The position numbers and the translations under genes are program-made. From contig NZ_RCZC01000001.1 of NCBI RefSeq assembly GCF_006439055.1, forward strand, positions 372,001 through 436,000: a DNA stretch of 64,000 bases, written 5' to 3'. Positions 38,181 to 45,282 of this stretch are shown one piece after another; position 1 is the first letter of the stretch; each line of letters starts with the position of its first letter. Origin of the DNA: Sphingomonas glacialis (lineage in GTDB: Bacteria > Pseudomonadota > Alphaproteobacteria > Sphingomonadales > Sphingomonadaceae). The notes under the pieces are model-generated. The model was not told where the DNA came from and ran no database searches. It worked only from the letters and a program-made list of their open reading frames with translations.

Positions 38181-38327
38181 TCAAAGTGCGCTGCGGCCCT
38201 GCAGCAGGCGCACGACCACGACGATCAGCGCGATAACGAGCAGGATGTGGATCAAGCCACCGCCGATATGAACGGCAAACCCGAGTGCCCAGAGAACGAG
38301 CAAGACGACAACGATAGTCCAAAGCAT
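38181..38327 (-). CDS. lmo0937-family small membrane protein
   Basis: A 48-residue protein, short enough to be missed by usual cut-offs. It has two membrane helices separated by HIGGGLIHI: the first from MLWTIVVVLLVLWALGF and the second from LLVIALIVVVVRLLQ. This matches the lmo0937-family pattern. Such proteins are typically induced by general stress, and an EcfG-type promoter lies upstream (38379-38403). Function in the membrane is unknown. Confidence 0.8.
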   Translation of the reverse strand: MLWTIVVVLLVLWALGFAVHIGGGLIHILLVIALIVVVVRLLQGRSAL

Positions 38328-38378
38328 CGGGAAACCCTTTATTTTGCGGCAGGAAATTCAAACCGTATCTGCAACGAA

Positions 38379-38403
38379 AACGCCGATCGGCGCGGCAAGT
38401 TCC
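38379..38403 (-). promoter_or_regulatory. EcfG-type general stress promoter
   Basis: On the minus strand, GGAAC (38403-38399) is followed by 16 bases and CGTT (38382-38379), matching the alphaproteobacterial EcfG consensus (GGAAC, 16-17 bases, CGTT). It lies about 50 bases before the start of the lmo0937-family gene. Confidence 0.65.
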
Positions 38404-38486
38404 GCTTTATCGATGAATTGCACCGCCTCGACCGCACTGCCTTGACGCCGCGCGCCCCGGTGCGTATTGCGCCGTTTCGCGCAAGC

Positions 38487-38561
38487 GGCCCCTTCGTCTA
38501 GCGGTTAGGACGACGCCCTCTCACGGCGTAAGCACGAGTTCGATTCTCGTAGGGGTCACCA
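38487..38561 (+). tRNA. tRNA-Glu (CTC)
   Basis: A full cloverleaf of 75 bases including encoded CCA. The acceptor stem is GGCCCCT with AGGGGTC, the anticodon stem ACGCC/GGCGT encloses CTCTCAC with anticodon CTC, and the T-arm is CGAG-TTCGATT-CTCG. It marks the end of the core segment and the probable left boundary of an accessory region. Confidence 0.95.
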
Positions 38562-38592
38562 GCGTTTTCAAGCACTTATAGGCGCTGCGACT

Positions 38593-38617
38593 CGTTACCT
38601 AGGAAACTTGGGTAACG
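38593..38617. repeat. CGTTACC inverted repeat at tRNA boundary
   Basis: CGTTACC and GGTAACG are 7-bp inverted repeats with an 11-base spacer, 32 bases past the tRNA CCA. They resemble integrase arm-type sites near attachment sites, or an operator of the following gene. Confidence 0.35.
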
Positions 38618-38753
38618 AATGGGGAATATACGCCTCCGGACGGTGCCGGATCGAACGGTACAAAGATGGACGCTTGCACGTGCCTGTTTGCGCAGCCACG
38701 CTTCGATACCTAAAGCCCCTGACGGGCCAATAAAAGCGCGGGGGAAGCGGACT

Positions 38754-39887
38754 ATGAGTGACATGGCGGATGCGATTCGGATCGACATCGCAACCCGGAT
38801 CGTAGCGTCGGACGAAGACTTTTACATTGTTCGGCCTGGTAAGGGCTTCACCCTGTACCCCGACTTTAGCGCTCGATCTGCTGTGTTCCTCGACTTCCCC
38901 GACCTCGACTTGGCGGCGTTTCAAGCCGCCGGCGATACCACCCTCCGTCGAGAAATGGCCGTTCGATCCATGGCGATTCGGGATTGGCATTTGGGCGGCC
39001 GGCGCGGTCTGCCACCCTCACGTGACATCGCAGCCTACGCTGGCAAATCGTTCCGGGCCCGCTTGGGTCACTACGTGTCCGCGATCGACAAACTGTACTT
39101 CCAACTACCAGACCAGACCGTCGTCATCGTTCCAGGCCCAGGCTACTGGTCCGATGTCCTGATCGGCGTCCTTGACGGTCCGGCATTGGATTTCCGGGAT
39201 TTCACACTCTACCCTGAGGAGAACCTGCCCGGCCGAAGGGTGCGATGGCTAGGTCGCCGGCAAAAAGCTTCATTCAGTGAGGCGGCACGTGATCGCCTCA
39301 AGAACCCTCATCCGTTGATGCAGTTAGAGCGCGGGCTCCGCGATGAATTCCTTCGCAGCGCGTACGATCAGTATGTGATTGGCGATCGTTACACGGCCCG
39401 CTTCCGGACTGAGTCCGATGATTACAGCTCACTGGACGATCAGGACATTACATCGTTCGTGAACTACATCGCGGGCATCATTGCGCAGCTCGAAGAGAAG
39501 GGACCAGATCAGGCCGTCACCGAGGCCGAGGCGATAGCGCTTCTCAGGCAATTTCGGGATCGCATCCCCGATCTGAGCACGAACATAAGCTCGCCTGGGT
39601 TCCTGCGCCTGCTGAGCGAACGCATCGATCCAGTCACGATCGCGCTGTTCATGGCCTTGGCAACGAGTGGGATTACTCCCTCGACGGCGCAAACGATTGA
39701 GGTTATAAATTCTGCCGGCGCCAACCACGACGCTTGTGCGTTGAAGGTCTCACAGCAGGCGAAGGGGGCGATGAGCATCATGGCCTTTGACGATTGGCAA
39801 GAGCACTGCCACCGCCTCACTGATGCCGCAAAGAATGTGCATCTGAAAACGTCGATGAAAGTGCATCACAAGCGAAAGAGCCAATGA
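38754..39887 (+). CDS. Hypothetical protein, possible nucleic-acid sensor of a two-gene cassette
   Basis: Protein of 377 residues, no family recognised with confidence. The N-terminal part, with DFYIVRPGKGFTLYPDF, a SAVFLDFPDLDL strand and later LPDQTVVIVPGPGY followed by VLIGVLDG, recalls the PUA/EVE-like modules at the front of some restriction enzymes, which read modified DNA. The rest is mainly helical and ends in a basic tail (SMKVHHKRKSQ). Its stop overlaps the start of the next gene (ATGA), so the two act together. The sensor reading is inference. Confidence 0.75.
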   Translation: MSDMADAIRIDIATRIVASDEDFYIVRPGKGFTLYPDFSARSAVFLDFPDLDLAAFQAAGDTTLRREMAVRSMAIRDWHLGGRRGLPPSRDIAAYAGKSFRARLGHYVSAIDKLYFQLPDQTVVIVPGPGYWSDVLIGVLDGPALDFRDFTLYPEENLPGRRVRWLGRRQKASFSEAARDRLKNPHPLMQLERGLRDEFLRSAYDQYVIGDRYTARFRTESDDYSSLDDQDITSFVNYIAGIIAQLEEKGPDQAVTEAEAIALLRQFRDRIPDLSTNISSPGFLRLLSERIDPVTIALFMALATSGITPSTAQTIEVINSAGANHDACALKVSQQAKGAMSIMAFDDWQEHCHRLTDAAKNVHLKTSMKVHHKRKSQ

Positions 39888-40405
39888 GCGCCGCGCCGGC
39901 CGACAGCATTGCAGACCTCAGCCATAAGGCGAAGGTGTGGCTTGCCTTGGCGTTTCTAGCCAGCACCGTATCGACTGCATTAGTTGGCGCGGGGATCAAC
40001 CATCATTTTGTCGTCGTGCAGGCGGATGATGCTTCGAAGAAGGCTGATGTTCGCAAGTTAGAAGACCAAGTCTCTGCGTTCGATCAGCTAGTTCGAGTGT
40101 ATATGATGGGGCTGAACAAAGGCGAGGCGTCGGAAGCCCAACGAGAGGCCATCCTTGCGAACGCTCAGTCGCAGTACGATTTCTTAGGCACCCTCACCCC
40201 CCTGCTGGACCCTGACGCACGCAAGGGCGTCGAGGCGTATCGCAATCGGCTGATCGAGGTATCGAGCGCGCTCCGCAAGAGCGAAGACATTGTGTCCACC
40301 CGGGCGTTTGGTCAGTCCGTTTCGTACGCAATTGATGAGCGTGCCGTTGCGCTGTCCGCGCTACGTAGGGCGGTTGGGATGCCGGAGGCTGGGTCCAAGG
40401 CGTAA
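39884..40405 (+). CDS. Membrane-anchored coiled-coil protein (cassette partner)
   Basis: Protein of 173 residues with a single membrane helix at about 18-40 (WLALAFLASTVSTALVGAG), then a helical, charged region with coiled-coil character (KKADVRKLEDQVSAFDQLVR) and a long helical tail. Coupled to the preceding gene by an ATGA overlap. Topology and pairing resemble a sensor-plus-membrane-effector pair, but no known effector domain was recognised. Followed by about 215 bases with no gene. Confidence 0.75.
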   Translation: MSAAPADSIADLSHKAKVWLALAFLASTVSTALVGAGINHHFVVVQADDASKKADVRKLEDQVSAFDQLVRVYMMGLNKGEASEAQREAILANAQSQYDFLGTLTPLLDPDARKGVEAYRNRLIEVSSALRKSEDIVSTRAFGQSVSYAIDERAVALSALRRAVGMPEAGSKA

Positions 40406-40620
40406 CGTTCGACTGCGCCCTATTCTGACGAACATCGCCTCGCGGGGCCCTACATGAGCCAACCTTGTGGTTAGCCCCCTGCCGCAGCGCGTTTCACACG
40501 CCGAAGCGTAGATGAATCAAAGCCACCACTTCTCTTGCAAAGAAGTTTTTTTCGGAAATCGAGTCGATAGAGTCACTTAGCTCGGATTGACTAAGCTGCT
40601 GATTCTGCGATACTTTTCTG
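40406..40620. other. Intergenic region with a short dyad
   Basis: No gene seen in these 215 bases. An imperfect inverted repeat CTTAGCTCGGATTGACTAAG at about 40576-40595 lies shortly before the methyltransferase start and may be an operator. Confidence 0.3.
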
Positions 40621-41214
40621 ATGGACACGTCATATAATCTCAACGGCGGTTTCAAACCCGCCCTGAAGCGCTTCGCCGATCTGGACGGCCCCGATTTTTT
40701 TCCGACGCCAGCGTGGGCTACACATGCCCTGATCGACAATGAACGATTTGATGGAGACATCTGGGAAAGTGCCTGTGGAAATGGCGCTATGTCGGATGTT
40801 CTAAAGGAGACTGGCCAGCGGGTAATCAGCACCGATTTGCATGATCGTGGTTATGGCGAAGCAGGCGTAGACTTTCTGTTGAGCAACCGGCGTTCAGCCA
40901 ACATCGTGACCAATCCTCCCTACAACTCCGCCGAGGGCTTTGTTCAGGCCGGACTTCACAAGGCGGATCGGAAGTTCGCCCTGCTACTACGCCTAGCTTT
41001 TCTCGAAGGTGCAAACCGCCAACGGACCATCTTCACCACGCACGCACCATCGCGCGTGTGGGTGTTCAGCGAACGGATCACGTTCTACCCTGCGGGTGCT
41101 ATTCAGAAGGGAACGGGCACGACAGCGTACGCGTGGTTCGTTTGGGACAAGGAAGCGCCCGGCTCAACAGAAATGAAGTGGTTCAAGCCGGGCTACAAAG
41201 CCCAATATAGCTAA
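40621..41214 (+). CDS. Phage-type DNA adenine-like methyltransferase
   Basis: SAM-dependent methyltransferase of 197 residues. The SAM-binding motif is WESACGNGAMSDVL (motif I) and the catalytic motif is IVTNPPYNSA (motif IV, NPPY class), which methylates an exocyclic amino group, commonly N6-adenine. It lacks a target recognition domain, as typical of phage orphan methylases. Its stop overlaps, tail to tail, the following leftward gene. It may protect the element from host restriction. Confidence 0.8.
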   Translation: MDTSYNLNGGFKPALKRFADLDGPDFFPTPAWATHALIDNERFDGDIWESACGNGAMSDVLKETGQRVISTDLHDRGYGEAGVDFLLSNRRSANIVTNPPYNSAEGFVQAGLHKADRKFALLLRLAFLEGANRQRTIFTTHAPSRVWVFSERITFYPAGAIQKGTGTTAYAWFVWDKEAPGSTEMKWFKPGYKAQYS

Positions 41215-41516
41215 GGGTTGGCGGCGAGCCACCCTCTTCCATGGTTTGTAATCCGATAGCCGACCCGGGGGATGTGTTCCAACCGCCCATCATAGATCGC
41301 GTTTCCGGGCGTCGTTGAATGCGATTTTATGTTGCGGAAGATCTGATGCCACATCGGCTCAGGATTTCGCGGCGTTGAAGGCGCCAAGTCGCCGGCATCG
41401 AGGTGCACCATCGTCGGAACACGATTGCGAAAAGCATTAAACGTTGCGACGCCGTTTGCCTGATTGCTAGCTATAATCATGGCCAACTTCGCCATATCCT
41501 CCTCGACAAGTGACAT
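41211..41516 (-). CDS. Hypothetical protein with winged-helix-like C-terminus
   Basis: Protein of 101 residues, start supported by AGGGAGAG. The C-terminal stretch LEHIPRVGYRITNHGRGWLAANP looks like a winged-helix wing as found in Mrr-related N-terminal domains. It is the last gene of a leftward run. Function is not recognised. Confidence 0.65.
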   Translation of the reverse strand: MSLVEEDMAKLAMIIASNQANGVATFNAFRNRVPTMVHLDAGDLAPSTPRNPEPMWHQIFRNIKSHSTTPGNAIYDGRLEHIPRVGYRITNHGRGWLAANP

Positions 41517-41609
41517 TCGACTCTCCCTGTTGCGCTGACAGTCTGCGTCGGCGCCACATCGGAGTCGAGTCACGCTTGCTTGATCAATCCCGCCCCCATT
41601 ATTAGGGGG

Positions 41610-42236
41610 CTAGGACACGAACATCGCTTCGACGATCGCCTGCATGAGCACCCCGCGCGGCACCGGCACGCTGATCGTCGTGTAGCCCCGGTTCTGAGCC
41701 CGGCGCTGACCGTACAGCCCAATCCATTGCCGCCCGTGCTGGCGCCAAGCTCGCTGCAGCGCCGGCACCGGTAGCAGCACGCATGTCGCGGCCGGCGCGT
41801 ATGCATAGGCAATGAAGTCACAGGCGAGAGGCTTCTGCACCCAGCCGGGCGTCTTGCGCTTCTCATCCGACCAGCGCTCAAGCAGCACATCGGGCCAATC
41901 TTGCGTTCTGATCTTCTCGTCCACCGTGAAGGTGCGACCGCATGCGAGGGTCAGCAGCCGGTCGATCCCCGCGCGCTGCGCCCAACCGTCTTGCTCGATT
42001 GCGACTGCCGACATGAGCGTCGGGAAGGCGCGGCGGTAGATCGGTATCCACCAATCGGCTCCATAGCTCGCGGCAAGCGCGTGGCTGTCCTCGAAGCGAT
42101 GTACACGCTCAAAGCCCGCCGTCCGCGTGTGGCGGGCGACGGGCTGGTGAAGAGGCAGCCGAGGTTGCGCCGGCTCCCGTTTTGCGAGGCTATTCGTATG
42201 CGTTCTCCTGTTCTCGGTCGTATGGGTCTTCGTCAT
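41610..42236 (-). CDS. PD-(D/E)XK-like phage protein
   Basis: Protein of about 208 residues. The central segment RTFTVDEKIRTQDWPDVLLE contains a D-E-x-K type motif (DEK) and is followed by GWVQKPLACDFIAYAYAP, a pattern shared by a family of phage and proteobacterial proteins that resemble PD-(D/E)XK nucleases. It may process DNA during replication or recombination. The start is uncertain; the ATG at 42236 overlaps the upstream gene by 47 bases. Confidence 0.6.
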   Translation of the reverse strand: MTKTHTTENRRTHTNSLAKREPAQPRLPLHQPVARHTRTAGFERVHRFEDSHALAASYGADWWIPIYRRAFPTLMSAVAIEQDGWAQRAGIDRLLTLACGRTFTVDEKIRTQDWPDVLLERWSDEKRKTPGWVQKPLACDFIAYAYAPAATCVLLPVPALQRAWRQHGRQWIGLYGQRRAQNRGYTTISVPVPRGVLMQAIVEAMFVS

Positions 42237-42465
42237 CGTCACGCAGATCCTCGAGGTCGAAGTCACCGTCGATCTCGTCCATGCGATCGATCAGCAGCAT
42301 GGTGACCCTAGCCAGCGCCGCGCGGGGCAACGTCGGGATTTGCGCCAACAGCACGGCGGTGTGGCCGGTATCACGCGGGCGAGCCCACGGCCGGCGAACC
42401 CGACGCCGCCAGGTGCGAGCGTCATGGATGCGTGGGCGGAGCGTTGACGAAGCGAAGGCCATCAC
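42190..42465 (-). CDS. Hypothetical protein of phage-like operon
   Basis: Protein of 91 residues: a basic Arg/Trp-rich N-terminal half and an acidic C-terminal half (MDEIDGDFDLEDLRDDDEDPYD). This is typical of small phage proteins. It overlaps the next upstream gene by ATGA. Function is unknown. Confidence 0.6.
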   Translation of the reverse strand: MMAFASSTLRPRIHDARTWRRRVRRPWARPRDTGHTAVLLAQIPTLPRAALARVTMLLIDRMDEIDGDFDLEDLRDDDEDPYDREQENAYE

Positions 42466-42704
42466 AGCACCTCACCAGCTTGCCGGCGCTCGATCGTCCA
42501 TCGCACCGCCTCGACGCGTTCGGGCTTGCCGACGATGTGCGACATGACGGTGGTCAGCTCGTCCGCGGGGCAATCCTGCACGACGAACCAGAGCTTGCGG
42601 CCAGACGCCAGAGCGTAGCCGCCGCCGATCGCCACCAGCGCGGACAGCCATGCGGCGGCGTCGAAGGTTCCTGGCGCCGGGCGGACCTGTTCCATCTGGC
42701 TCAT
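42462..42704 (-). CDS. Hypothetical protein
   Basis: Protein of 80 residues in the leftward overlapping series. It carries a hydrophobic stretch AAWLSALVAIGGGYALASG followed by RKLWFVVQDCPAD. The start overlaps the preceding gene stop by four bases. No function recognised. Confidence 0.55.
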   Translation of the reverse strand: MSQMEQVRPAPGTFDAAAWLSALVAIGGGYALASGRKLWFVVQDCPADELTTVMSHIVGKPERVEAVRWTIERRQAGEVL

Positions 42705-43054
42705 GCCGCCCTCCGCATCTGAATCTCGTCGGACGCACCAGCAAGGCTGCCAATGTCTAGCAGACACTGCGCCTCGCGGACAATATCCGCCGCCGCCTCT
42801 TCGGAAAGCTCGTGCCCCTCCGCGGTCACCTGGAACGCCAGTACCATCTTGGAGACGAGTCCATCGGACGTTCGGGCTGGCGTCTCGTTTATGCGCTTCT
42901 CGATCGCGACCATGATCTCGAGGAGGTCGTCGATCTGCTCATCGGTGTGGAGACCTTCCTTGTTGATCGCCGCTAGGATCTGGTTGCGATCGTTGAGCCA
43001 CCCGCGATGGGGGTCGGTCGCGCAGATCCCGGTGTGACTGATCGCGGCGCTCAT
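42701..43054 (-). CDS. Hypothetical protein
   Basis: Protein of 117 residues, helical and acidic in the middle (HTDEQIDDLLEIMVAIEKRI). It overlaps both neighbouring genes by about four bases. No family recognised. Confidence 0.6.
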   Translation of the reverse strand: MSAAISHTGICATDPHRGWLNDRNQILAAINKEGLHTDEQIDDLLEIMVAIEKRINETPARTSDGLVSKMVLAFQVTAEGHELSEEAAADIVREAQCLLDIGSLAGASDEIQMRRAA

Positions 43055-43176
43055 GACGGCATTGCCGCAAACACGAGGGCAAACAGAGCCCAGAGGGCAG
43101 GCGCCACCGCTACGGACGCCATCGCGCCCCCAACGGTCAGGCCGATGCCCATGATCGGGCGGGACAGGGCGCTCAT
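43051..43176 (-). CDS. 41-residue membrane peptide
   Basis: Short product with one membrane-spanning stretch (GIGLTVGGAMASVAVAPALW). It starts inside the stop of the previous gene and ends inside the start of the next, with ATGA overlaps at both ends, which supports real translation. Function unknown. Confidence 0.55.
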   Translation of the reverse strand: MSALSRPIMGIGLTVGGAMASVAVAPALWALFALVFAAMPS

Positions 43177-43835
43177 GCCGCGCCCCCGCTCATAAGGCGG
43201 CGAACGTCTGCAAATACCAGCTTGGTCACCTTGTCGCTGGGATCGCAGCCGCGGTATTCTTCCTCGACCAGATTGATCTTGAAAAATAGGGCCGCAATGT
43301 TCGGTGCGGGTTCGGCGAAAATTGCTTGTGCCGCAGCATCCTGTGCATCGACAGCGGCTTCCCAGCGGGCATCGACATCGCCAGTGATGGCCGCTTCTAG
43401 CTCTTCGGCCTTGGCCTGCCATTCAGCAAGCTCAGCCTCGTACGCCGCATAGGCAGCCGAGGGCTCGACGGGCGTGGCCTTGATTTCAGCGATCGTCATC
43501 TGTTCGATCGGCTTGGGATATTTCAAAGCCGGCCTATTCGGTGCGACCGGGCGCTCGCCGATCTTCTCCCTTTCGATATAATACCGCTCAAACGCCGCGG
43601 TGTGCTCGATCCCGATCGCCTTCATTTTCTCGTCGGCGCGGCGGAACGCCGCGACAAGCCGATCCCATTTCGTACGCGACATGACGGGCAACGTGCCCAT
43701 CGCCGACGTAGCGCATGCGATGATTGCCGGGGCGAGAATAGCGCCGCCGAGTATGGCACGACGGGTGGTGGAAGCGGAGACGCGTTCTTCGGGGTTGGCC
43801 GGACGCACGTGTGCAGGTAAGCTGTTGGCAGCCAT
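43173..43835 (-). CDS. Hypothetical protein with Tat-like N-terminus
   Basis: First gene of the leftward series, 220 residues. Residues about 22-45 (TTRRAILGGAILAPAIIACA) look like a signal or membrane anchor with twin arginine, followed by a mainly helical, alanine-rich part (AAYEAELAEWQAKAEELEAAI). An operator region lies upstream. No enzymatic motif is seen. Confidence 0.65.
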   Translation of the reverse strand: MAANSLPAHVRPANPEERVSASTTRRAILGGAILAPAIIACATSAMGTLPVMSRTKWDRLVAAFRRADEKMKAIGIEHTAAFERYYIEREKIGERPVAPNRPALKYPKPIEQMTIAEIKATPVEPSAAYAAYEAELAEWQAKAEELEAAITGDVDARWEAAVDAQDAAAQAIFAEPAPNIAALFFKINLVEEEYRGCDPSDKVTKLVFADVRRLMSGGAA

Positions 43836-43904
43836 TATTCGTCTCCTCAAACAGACGTGATGGTCAGACCGGGTTCGGAGGGGCCTAATCCTCCTGCCCG
43901 GTCG

Positions 43905-43922
43905 CTTGTGCAACTTGTGCAA
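43905..43922. promoter_or_regulatory. Tandem CTTGTGCAA operator
   Basis: Two adjacent copies of CTTGTGCAA occur between the divergent RHH gene and the leftward phage-like operon. Together with the dyad at 43964-43982 they suit binding by a ribbon-helix-helix or related repressor, a role that fits the adjacent RHH protein by inference. Confidence 0.55.
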
Positions 43923-43963
43923 GCGGCACCTAGTTATTCCTGAGACTTGGGCGTGTCAAGCCA

Positions 43964-43982
43964 CTTGTGCAAAGAGCACAAG
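43964..43982. promoter_or_regulatory. CTTGTGC dyad operator
   Basis: CTTGTGC-AAAGA-GCACAAG is a perfect 7-bp dyad. It uses the same element as the tandem repeat 40 bases to the left. It lies 17 bases before the RHH protein start. Confidence 0.6.
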
Positions 43983-43999
43983 ATCGGTAGTGATTGACC

Positions 44000-44152
44000 A
44001 TGGAGCCGGAGCTAAAAGACATCCGTTTGCCGATCATGGTGACACAGAGCGAAGCCAAGGCTATTGACGATTGGCGCTTCGAAAACCGTGTACCTACAAG
44101 GGCTGAAGCTATCCGCCGTCTCATTGCGCTCGGCCTGAAAGCGAAGGACTAA
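44000..44152 (+). CDS. Ribbon-helix-helix DNA-binding protein
   Basis: A 50-residue protein with the RHH pattern: strand KDIRLPIMVTQSEA, turn, and helix-turn-helix AIDDWRFENRVPTRAEAIRRL, ending IALGLKAKD. RHH proteins act as dimers on repeated operators; CTTGTGC repeats lie just upstream and between it and the divergent operon. It is short enough to be overlooked by automated annotation. Confidence 0.8.
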   Translation: MEPELKDIRLPIMVTQSEAKAIDDWRFENRVPTRAEAIRRLIALGLKAKD

Positions 44153-44186
44153 TCCGCCGGGCAAAAGCGCCCAGCGGATCACCCGT

Positions 44187-45176
44187 TCAATCCGCCAACT
44201 TCGCTGGCACGTGCGCCGCGATCTCCGCATCCACCCGCGACCAATCGCAGTAGCGGCGGTAGAGGTCGTCGGCATAGGCAGCGTCACCGTGCTGGCGCAG
44301 GGCGTTGATGAATGCTTCCAACGTCCAGACGCCGAACCCCGCCTGCCCCTCGGTCTGCTCGGCCAAATGATCTGCGTACCGTGCTGAAATGCGACGGATC
44401 GAGGAGTTTAGCGCGGGCGTCAGGATGACGAGCCGTCCTTCGCTGTAGTCACCCCGCATGATCGCGGCTTGGGCCAGCACATGCTCGCGCATAAACTGCT
44501 GCAGCGGCGACTTGCGCAGCTCTACCGCCTCGGGATCTCGAAACAGGCCGCTCGCCGGCATCAAGTCGGCGTAGCGCTTGCCCAGCTCCTTCTGACGCGA
44601 CCACCCGTTCTCGGTGTACTTCAGCTCCAGAGCGACGAAGCCGAATTCGCCCGTGCCGCTGACATAGTTGAGGATCGCATCGAAAGCGGTGCCGTCCCGC
44701 GTCAGGTCTTCGCTGCCACGTCCAGGCGAATGCTCGAACAGCACCGACTGCACTTCGGCTTCGGCCAGGTCCGGACACATCGCGCGCAACATCTTCGTGG
44801 CGAGCGCGAGGTCGAGCTTGAGCGGCCCGATGCAGTTGATCGTCTGGGAGTCCGACCCGAGCAGGTTGGTCCAGACGCGCTCGTCGTCGATCATGGCGCC
44901 GGGCTCGCGGTAGGCATGTTCACGCCAGGCGAGACGCGCGATCTCGGGCGTCATGAAGTTGCGGCCGGCCTCGCCCGCCTTGTTGCTGATCCGCGATCCG
45001 AGCTTGCGGGTGCTGCCATCGCCATAGGTGTGCGCACCCATGTCGATGCCCTGCTCCTCGCGGTAGAGGGCCTGCAGCAACCGAGCATTGGCGCGGAAGC
45101 GGGTATCGCGGTGCACATGCACTTGGTGCCGGCGCAGGACCTCTTCCGGCACGATGGGAAGGTGTGTTCGTTCCAA
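44187..45176 (-). CDS. PGN_0703-type putative restriction endonuclease
   Basis: Protein of 329 residues. A PD-(D/E)XK core is visible: Asp in GTAFDAILNY and the ExK in VALELKYTENGW. Flanking segments match the PGN_0703 family of putative restriction endonucleases. The TTG at 45176 was chosen because ACGGAGA lies eight bases upstream; an earlier GTG (45224) lacks this. A cognate methylase is not adjacent; the nearest is at 40621. Opposes a divergent nuclease-like gene. Confidence 0.75.
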   Translation of the reverse strand: MERTHLPIVPEEVLRRHQVHVHRDTRFRANARLLQALYREEQGIDMGAHTYGDGSTRKLGSRISNKAGEAGRNFMTPEIARLAWREHAYREPGAMIDDERVWTNLLGSDSQTINCIGPLKLDLALATKMLRAMCPDLAEAEVQSVLFEHSPGRGSEDLTRDGTAFDAILNYVSGTGEFGFVALELKYTENGWSRQKELGKRYADLMPASGLFRDPEAVELRKSPLQQFMREHVLAQAAIMRGDYSEGRLVILTPALNSSIRRISARYADHLAEQTEGQAGFGVWTLEAFINALRQHGDAAYADDLYRRYCDWSRVDAEIAAHVPAKLAD

Positions 45177-45282
45177 GGTGTATCTCCGTTCAACCTGCGG
45201 GATTTGCAGGCAGAAAGGGTTCACGCTTGGAGAGTATCAATTAACGCGGCATCGTGCGGGCGACCATTAGGAGCGACATGCA

